Shown in pieces: positions 48,066-51,940 of a stretch of DNA of 51,940 nucleotides (positions are counted from its first letter, which is position 1; each line of letters starts with the position of its first letter). Location of the stretch: the NCBI GenBank assembly GCA_903834785.1, contig CAILKP010000035.1, positions 1-51,940 of the forward strand. Reading direction: 5' to 3'. The stretch is from an uncultured bacterium (GTDB lineage Bacteria; Planctomycetota; Phycisphaerae; Phycisphaerales; UBA1924). The notes beneath the pieces were generated by a model, which saw nothing but the letters and a program-made list of their open reading frames with translations, searched no databases and was not told the origin of the DNA. Position numbers and translations under genes: made by a program.

Positions 48066-49226
48066 ATGGCCAAACGTGCCGCCAGTTCGGACTCCGATTC
48101 GCCGCCGGCCAAGGCCGGGCTGCCGCCCGTTGTGGTACTGCACGGGCCGGAGCGCTACACCCAGACGCTGCGGACCAACCAGCTCCGCCGGGCACTGGTC
48201 AAGCTGCACGGCGACTGCGACACGTTTCTGTTTGACGGCCAGACCGCCGATGCCGCGGCGGTGCTTGATGAGCTCCGCTCGCCCAACCTGATGATGACGC
48301 ACAAGCTGGTCATCATCGACAACGCCGAGCTGATGCTCATGGGCAAGGGCGACGATGATGAGGATGCCGATGAGCCATCAGCCGCCGCCAATCCCGCGGC
48401 TGAGGAACGTGCCGCCGGCAAGGCCAAGAACCGGGAACTGATCACCAAGTACTGCCAGTCGCCCGATCCCTCGAGCACGCTGATCATCCGTGCCGGCAAG
48501 AGTCTCGGCACGATCAAGCTGCTGCTGGCCGCCGCAGAAAAGTGTGGTAGCGTTGAAAAGTGCGAGGAGCTCGGCGAGGCCGACGCGGTGAACTTCGCCG
48601 TCCGCAAGGCCACTGAGTACGAGGCCACGCTGGACCCGCGTGCCGCGGCGATGCTCGTTGACCGGACCGGGACGGACCTGGGGCGGATCGACTGCGAGGT
48701 GGCCAAGCTCGCGGTGGCCTCCGTGGCCGTGGCCAAACTCAAGCCCGGCACCAAGGCGGGTGTGATCGACACCGCGCTGGTGGCACAGATGACCGGCCTG
48801 TCGGGCGAGGAAGCGATTTTCGAGTTCCAGCGCATCTTGCTGAGCGAGACGCCGGAGGGCGCGCTGCAGGAATTGCGGACATTCCGAGTGGTATACCGGC
48901 ACGATCCGGTCGCGCTGTCGATCTTCGTCTGCCGGCTGATGCAGCAGCTTGAGGGTGTGGCGCGGGCGATTGCCGCCGGTGAGTCGTTCGGCTCATTCTC
49001 CGGTCGCCTCAAGCTCTGGGGGCCCAGCGGGCAGGCCGTTGCGCAGGTTGCTGAGAAGCTGGGACAGCGGACCGCCGCCCGGCTGCTGGCCGACGCGCTG
49101 GAGGCCGATGTGGGCATGAAGTCCGGCGGCAACGCCGACATGCTGCTGGAAGTGATCGTGATGCGCATCAGCCGCGCGATCAACCGGGCCAAAGCCGGCG
49201 CTGCCGCCGGTGCCGGCCGCCGGTGA
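48066..49226 (+). CDS. holA: DNA polymerase III subunit delta
   Basis: The 386-residue product matches HolA, the clamp-loader subunit that opens the beta clamp. It has the expected three-part layout: an AAA+-like N-terminal domain beginning VVVLHGPERYTQTLRTNQLR, with FDGQTADAAAVLDELRSPNLMMTHKLVIIDNAE (the family's '...P.f...rlvvv..ae' strand); a central lid-like region (LLVDRTGTDLGRIDCEVAKLA); and a helical collar domain (EEAIFEFQRILLSETPEGALQELR, LSIFVCRLMQQLEGVARAIA). An acidic, Ala-rich insert (DDDEDADEPSAAANPAAEER) interrupts the first domain. The protein is longer than E. coli's 343 residues mainly because of this insert. It stands alone, with no visible Shine-Dalgarno sequence. Confidence 0.85.
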   Translation: MAKRAASSDSDSPPAKAGLPPVVVLHGPERYTQTLRTNQLRRALVKLHGDCDTFLFDGQTADAAAVLDELRSPNLMMTHKLVIIDNAELMLMGKGDDDEDADEPSAAANPAAEERAAGKAKNRELITKYCQSPDPSSTLIIRAGKSLGTIKLLLAAAEKCGSVEKCEELGEADAVNFAVRKATEYEATLDPRAAAMLVDRTGTDLGRIDCEVAKLAVASVAVAKLKPGTKAGVIDTALVAQMTGLSGEEAIFEFQRILLSETPEGALQELRTFRVVYRHDPVALSIFVCRLMQQLEGVARAIAAGESFGSFSGRLKLWGPSGQAVAQVAEKLGQRTAARLLADALEADVGMKSGGNADMLLEVIVMRISRAINRAKAGAAAGAGRR

Positions 49227-49395
49227 ACACGCTGATCGGCCGCCGCCCCGCGGCATCGCCCACCGCGCAGCCGTTGCGGATGCTGCCAGCCCTGCGGCCC
49301 GATGTACCCCTCACTTGATAGGGCATGCACCCCGCTCTGCCGCGGCGTGGTACGGGCGTGCAAGCGGTGAGCGGCGGACGGTCGATGCTCACGCC

Positions 49396-50805
49396 ATGTC
49401 ATCGCTCGCCAACATCCGCCCCCGCGTGCTCCGTCCCGCTGTCACCTTGCTCGCCCTGACGGCGATGGCCGGTCTGGCGGCGTGCAATTCCAGCTCGGCG
49501 CAGGTGGATGACCAGGGCCGACCGGTGCTGACCGAGGATGCCATGGCCAAGGCAACCCGTGACCTGCAGGCGGCGATTGCCAAAGACCGTGCATCCGGAG
49601 GTCGGATGACCGGTGGAGCCGCCGGTGCAGGGCCGGACGGTCTCGCGGTGCCCGCCGGAGGCGGAACCGCTCCGCTGGCCGCTCGCGGGCCGGATGGTGC
49701 GCCCGCCAGCCAGCTTGCCCCGACCCCCGGCGTGCCGCCGGTGATCATCCGTGATCCATCGCCCGCGACCTCGCCCACGGCCATTCTGACTGGTGCCAAG
49801 CCCGCCGGCAGCGCGACGGTGAACGCCGGCGGAGTTGCCGCGACTGCCCCAGGACCTTCCCCCGCACCTGCACCCGCACCCGCGCCCTCGACCGCCGCGG
49901 CCAACGCGCCGCTGGAGCTGGACCGCCCCCGCCCGCCGGCATCGAGTTCCGCCCGCGGCCAGACCTCCGCCGATGTTGCCGCCCAGCGTGAGAACAGACT
50001 CAGCAGCCACCTCCGCGAGATCGCACAGATCCTCGATACCGATATCACCGCTGGAAAAAGCTCGAACTACGAGCCCGGCACGGCAGAAGCCGACCGCAAG
50101 CTGCTGAGCTCATCGATGGTGCTCGCGTCCCTTTCACCGCTGGACAAGTCGATCGCCGATCGGTATTCCTCGATGCGGTCCCGGCTGACCGACGACCAGC
50201 GCAACGTGACGGATGTGGTCCGTCAGCTCAGCGAGACCGCCGTCGGGCGGAGCATTCGGCCCGACGGCACCGTCCGCGTGCTGGAGACGGACAAGCCCAG
50301 CACGGTGACTCAGGCGGAAACGACGGTCTCGGTGCTCTCACGCGTGCTGACCGATGGTGCCGCCAAAGTCAGCGAAGCCACGGGGCTGACCATTCCAACT
50401 GTGGCGCTGGTCAGCTCGGTGGAGAGCTACGGCCGCTACACGCCCATGCCTTCAAACCGGTTCATCGCCGGACGGGTTACCCCGGTGCTGGTGTACAACG
50501 AACTGGCCAACTTCTCCAACACCGCGATCGATGACAGCAACCGTTCCGAAGGTGAGTTTGGCGTGTCAATCCAGCAGCGCATCGAGCTGCGGCCGGTCGA
50601 TGGCCAGGTTGTCGCCGTGGACTTCGGTCCACAGGAGTTCATCAGCCGCGCCCGCTCCAGCCGGCGCGACTTGTTCCTTGCCCGCCGGATCGACCTGCCC
50701 GCAAACCTGACCATCGGCAAGTACGTGCTGAACGTCAACATCAAGGATCTGGCCACCGGCCACAGCGAGGAAGCCAAGATCCAGCTTGAGGTTGTTGCCA
50801 AGTAA
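49396..50805 (+). CDS. Lipoprotein of unknown function, Ala/Pro-rich linker
   Basis: The 469-residue product has a type II signal: basic start, hydrophobic LLALTAMAGLAA, then Cys in the lipobox LAAC, followed by NSSSAQ. Residues ~40-175 are low-complexity Ala/Pro/Gly, with a PAPAPAPAP run near 150. The folded part (about 180-469) has a helical segment (LREIAQILDTDI) and then a beta-rich C-terminal domain with VESYGRYTPMPSNRFIAGRVTPVLVYNELANF and LPANLTIGKYVLNVNIKDLATG. That part resembles proteins with an outer-membrane or peptidoglycan-proximal role, but I do not recognise the family. Asn follows the lipid Cys. Confidence 0.75.
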   Translation: MSSLANIRPRVLRPAVTLLALTAMAGLAACNSSSAQVDDQGRPVLTEDAMAKATRDLQAAIAKDRASGGRMTGGAAGAGPDGLAVPAGGGTAPLAARGPDGAPASQLAPTPGVPPVIIRDPSPATSPTAILTGAKPAGSATVNAGGVAATAPGPSPAPAPAPAPSTAAANAPLELDRPRPPASSSARGQTSADVAAQRENRLSSHLREIAQILDTDITAGKSSNYEPGTAEADRKLLSSSMVLASLSPLDKSIADRYSSMRSRLTDDQRNVTDVVRQLSETAVGRSIRPDGTVRVLETDKPSTVTQAETTVSVLSRVLTDGAAKVSEATGLTIPTVALVSSVESYGRYTPMPSNRFIAGRVTPVLVYNELANFSNTAIDDSNRSEGEFGVSIQQRIELRPVDGQVVAVDFGPQEFISRARSSRRDLFLARRIDLPANLTIGKYVLNVNIKDLATGHSEEAKIQLEVVAK

Positions 50806-50856
50806 ACCGCGTGGCGACACGCCAATGCCGCGGCGGCGGCCCTACTTTGCCGGACT

Positions 50857-51375
50857 GTGTACCCAGACCCTGCCGGCAAGCCTGATCCTGATGCACTTGA
50901 GTGGTTCGCTCGCCCCGATTCGCCCGAGCACGGCCAGGGCCTGCGCTTTTCCTGCACCATGTGCGGCAACTGCTGCAGCGGGCCGTCGGGCTTCGTGCTG
51001 CTCAACGATGACGAGACCAGGGGCCTGGCGGACCACCTCGGCCTGACGGAGGAGGAGTTCATAGGCCGGTACACCCACATGCTGCCCATCGGCCGCTCGC
51101 TGATTGAGAAGCCGGCACCGGAGGGTGCCAACGCCTCCCGCGGCGGTGGGGGGTACGACTGCGTGTTTCTGGATCGCACGACAATCCCCGGCAAGGCGGT
51201 GTGCGGCGTGTACAACCACCGCCCCCGCCAGTGCCGCACCTGGCCGTTCTGGAATAGCACACTCCATTCCCCCGGCGCCTGGCACCGGGCCAGCCGCACC
51301 TGCCCGGGTATTGACAAGGGGCCGCTGCACAGCCTGGTGCAGATCCGGATCTCGCGCGGCGTGGTTGATATCTGA
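50857..51375 (+). CDS. YkgJ-type cysteine-cluster protein
   Basis: The 172-residue product belongs to the YkgJ/CxxCxxCC family of putative zinc- or iron-chelating proteins. The signature FSCTMCGNCCSGPSGFVLL lies near residue 32. A later pair of cysteines is in CGVYNHRPRQCRTWPFW, the family's CxxYxxRPxxCRxxPF motif, and one more follows in SRTCPGID. This gives the expected 4+3 cluster ligands. The function of the family is not established; metal or Fe-S binding is inferred. It starts at a GTG (50857), 51 bases after the lipoprotein gene's stop, without a clear Shine-Dalgarno sequence. Confidence 0.9.
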   Translation: MYPDPAGKPDPDALEWFARPDSPEHGQGLRFSCTMCGNCCSGPSGFVLLNDDETRGLADHLGLTEEEFIGRYTHMLPIGRSLIEKPAPEGANASRGGGGYDCVFLDRTTIPGKAVCGVYNHRPRQCRTWPFWNSTLHSPGAWHRASRTCPGIDKGPLHSLVQIRISRGVVDI

Positions 51376-51383
51376 CGTGGAAT

Positions 51384-51794
51384 CTACTTCGAGTGCTGGT
51401 CATTGCCTGACGTCTGGGCGTTCCACCACTCCGGCAGCCGCGGGTTGAAGCGTTGCCACCCCACCCCGTGGTAGGAGGGCTGACGCACCGCGATGCTCAC
51501 CAGCACGACGGTGAGTGCTGAGGCGGCCGCAAACACTGTGGTCCATGAGACGGCACCGAGCGCGTTGCACGAAGCGACAAGGCCGGCAAAGGTCAGCGCC
51601 CAGATGTACTCCAGCACTCGCGGCATGCGGATGATGTTGCAGAACAAGAAGAAGTGCAGAAACACAAAGCCGATGGCCGCCGCAAGCCACAGGTTCATCG
51701 TCGTGGCGAACGCAGCGCCGATCCCGCCGAGGACGAGAAAGACCACATCAACAATGGAGAGGCGGAAGCCTGGCTGGAAACGCTGTGCGGGCAT
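51384..51794 (-). CDS. Small integral membrane protein of unknown function
   Basis: The 136-residue product has about four hydrophobic segments (IVDVVFLVLGGIGAAFA, LWLAAAIGFVFLHFFLF, YIWALTFAGLVASCNAL, TVFAAASALTVVLVSIAV) and a polar C-terminal tail with VGWQRFNPRLPEWWN. I do not recognise the family, and no signature residues stand out. It converges with the YkgJ-type gene, with only eight bases between stops. Bases 51795-51940 to the right show no further gene. Confidence 0.65.
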   Translation of the reverse strand: MPAQRFQPGFRLSIVDVVFLVLGGIGAAFATTMNLWLAAAIGFVFLHFFLFCNIIRMPRVLEYIWALTFAGLVASCNALGAVSWTTVFAAASALTVVLVSIAVRQPSYHGVGWQRFNPRLPEWWNAQTSGNDQHSK

Positions 51795-51940
51795 GGGGTG
51801 CGGTGATGATCGATCGCAGATCGGAGGGCCTTAGGCCTAGCGGTGTATGGAAACCGGTTGGGTTCTTGCAGTCCCCCCGGGCGTACGTGTGGCACGTCAG
51901 TTGGTTGCGGAGTGAGCCTGAAGGTCCGAATAAGTGAAAA

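Overview
The window is about 52 kb of GC-rich chromosomal DNA. It most likely comes from a planctomycete of the class Phycisphaerae (Planctomycetota). This is inferred from gene content, not from a marker gene. The clues are several exported proteins ending in a paired acidic-loop domain with a terminal Gly-Cys (the 'GC-type dockerin' tail), PEP-CTERM-like tails of the form VPxPG-hydrophobic-RRRR, pseudopilin-like proteins with an [12 protein letters not shown] start, membrane proteins with a CxxCGY...CPECG zinc ribbon, an ECF sigma factor coupled to a Ser/Thr kinase with WD40 repeats, and an Omp85/BamA protein showing an outer membrane. No rRNA, tRNA, CRISPR array, prophage or intact insertion sequence was seen.

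Layout. 1-5.1 kb: a DUF58 protein, convergent bamA, and a divergent SGNH-hydrolase-like protein. 5.1-8.7 kb: cobalamin-dependent methionine synthase metH. 8.9-10.1 kb: a gene of foreign appearance with a double-CXXC immunity-like C-terminus. 10.2-16.2 kb: an exported protein of unknown role, a 28-codon membrane peptide with its own terminator, a DUF2891 protein, a zinc-ribbon membrane protein, a flavodoxin-fold quinone reductase and a pseudopilin. 16.3-19.6 kb: three exported surface proteins. 19.8-23.7 kb: ECF sigma factor translationally coupled to a zinc-finger/kinase/WD40 protein. 23.7-26.3 kb: argJ, bracketed by two copies of a 40-bp octamer repeat, and a dockerin-tailed protein. 26.4-35.1 kb: DUF456 protein, dockerin-tailed subtilisin-like protease, a PEP-CTERM-tailed formylglycine-generating-enzyme-like protein, a Nif3-family protein and a dockerin-tailed di-haem cytochrome c peroxidase-like protein. 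35.3-39.5 kb: two overlapping membrane-protein genes, an AT-rich spacer and an exported protein of unknown role. 40.0-43.9 kb: hydrolase/SnoaL fusion, pseudopilin, class I fructose-bisphosphate aldolase. 43.9-46.3 kb: an overlapping ankyrin-repeat/SUKH-like pair. 46.4-51.8 kb: amidohydrolase, DNA polymerase III delta, lipoprotein, YkgJ-type cysteine-cluster protein and a small membrane protein.

Themes. Housekeeping genes (metH, argJ, fbaB, holA, bamA) are scattered as single units among many exported, tail-sorted surface proteins. Two loci (8.98-10.11 kb and 43.91-46.28 kb) look like immunity genes without an adjacent toxin; both begin with a strong Shine-Dalgarno sequence, whereas many neighbours have none. 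The intergenic spaces hold a dispersed repeat family of about 90-180 bp and several degenerate tandem repeats with 7-, 8-, 9- or 10-bp units. The best candidates for undescribed biology are the sigma/zinc-finger-kinase pair, the toxin-less immunity-like genes, the 28-codon hydrophobic peptide, the structured spacer at 30.4-30.8 kb and the short-period repeats.
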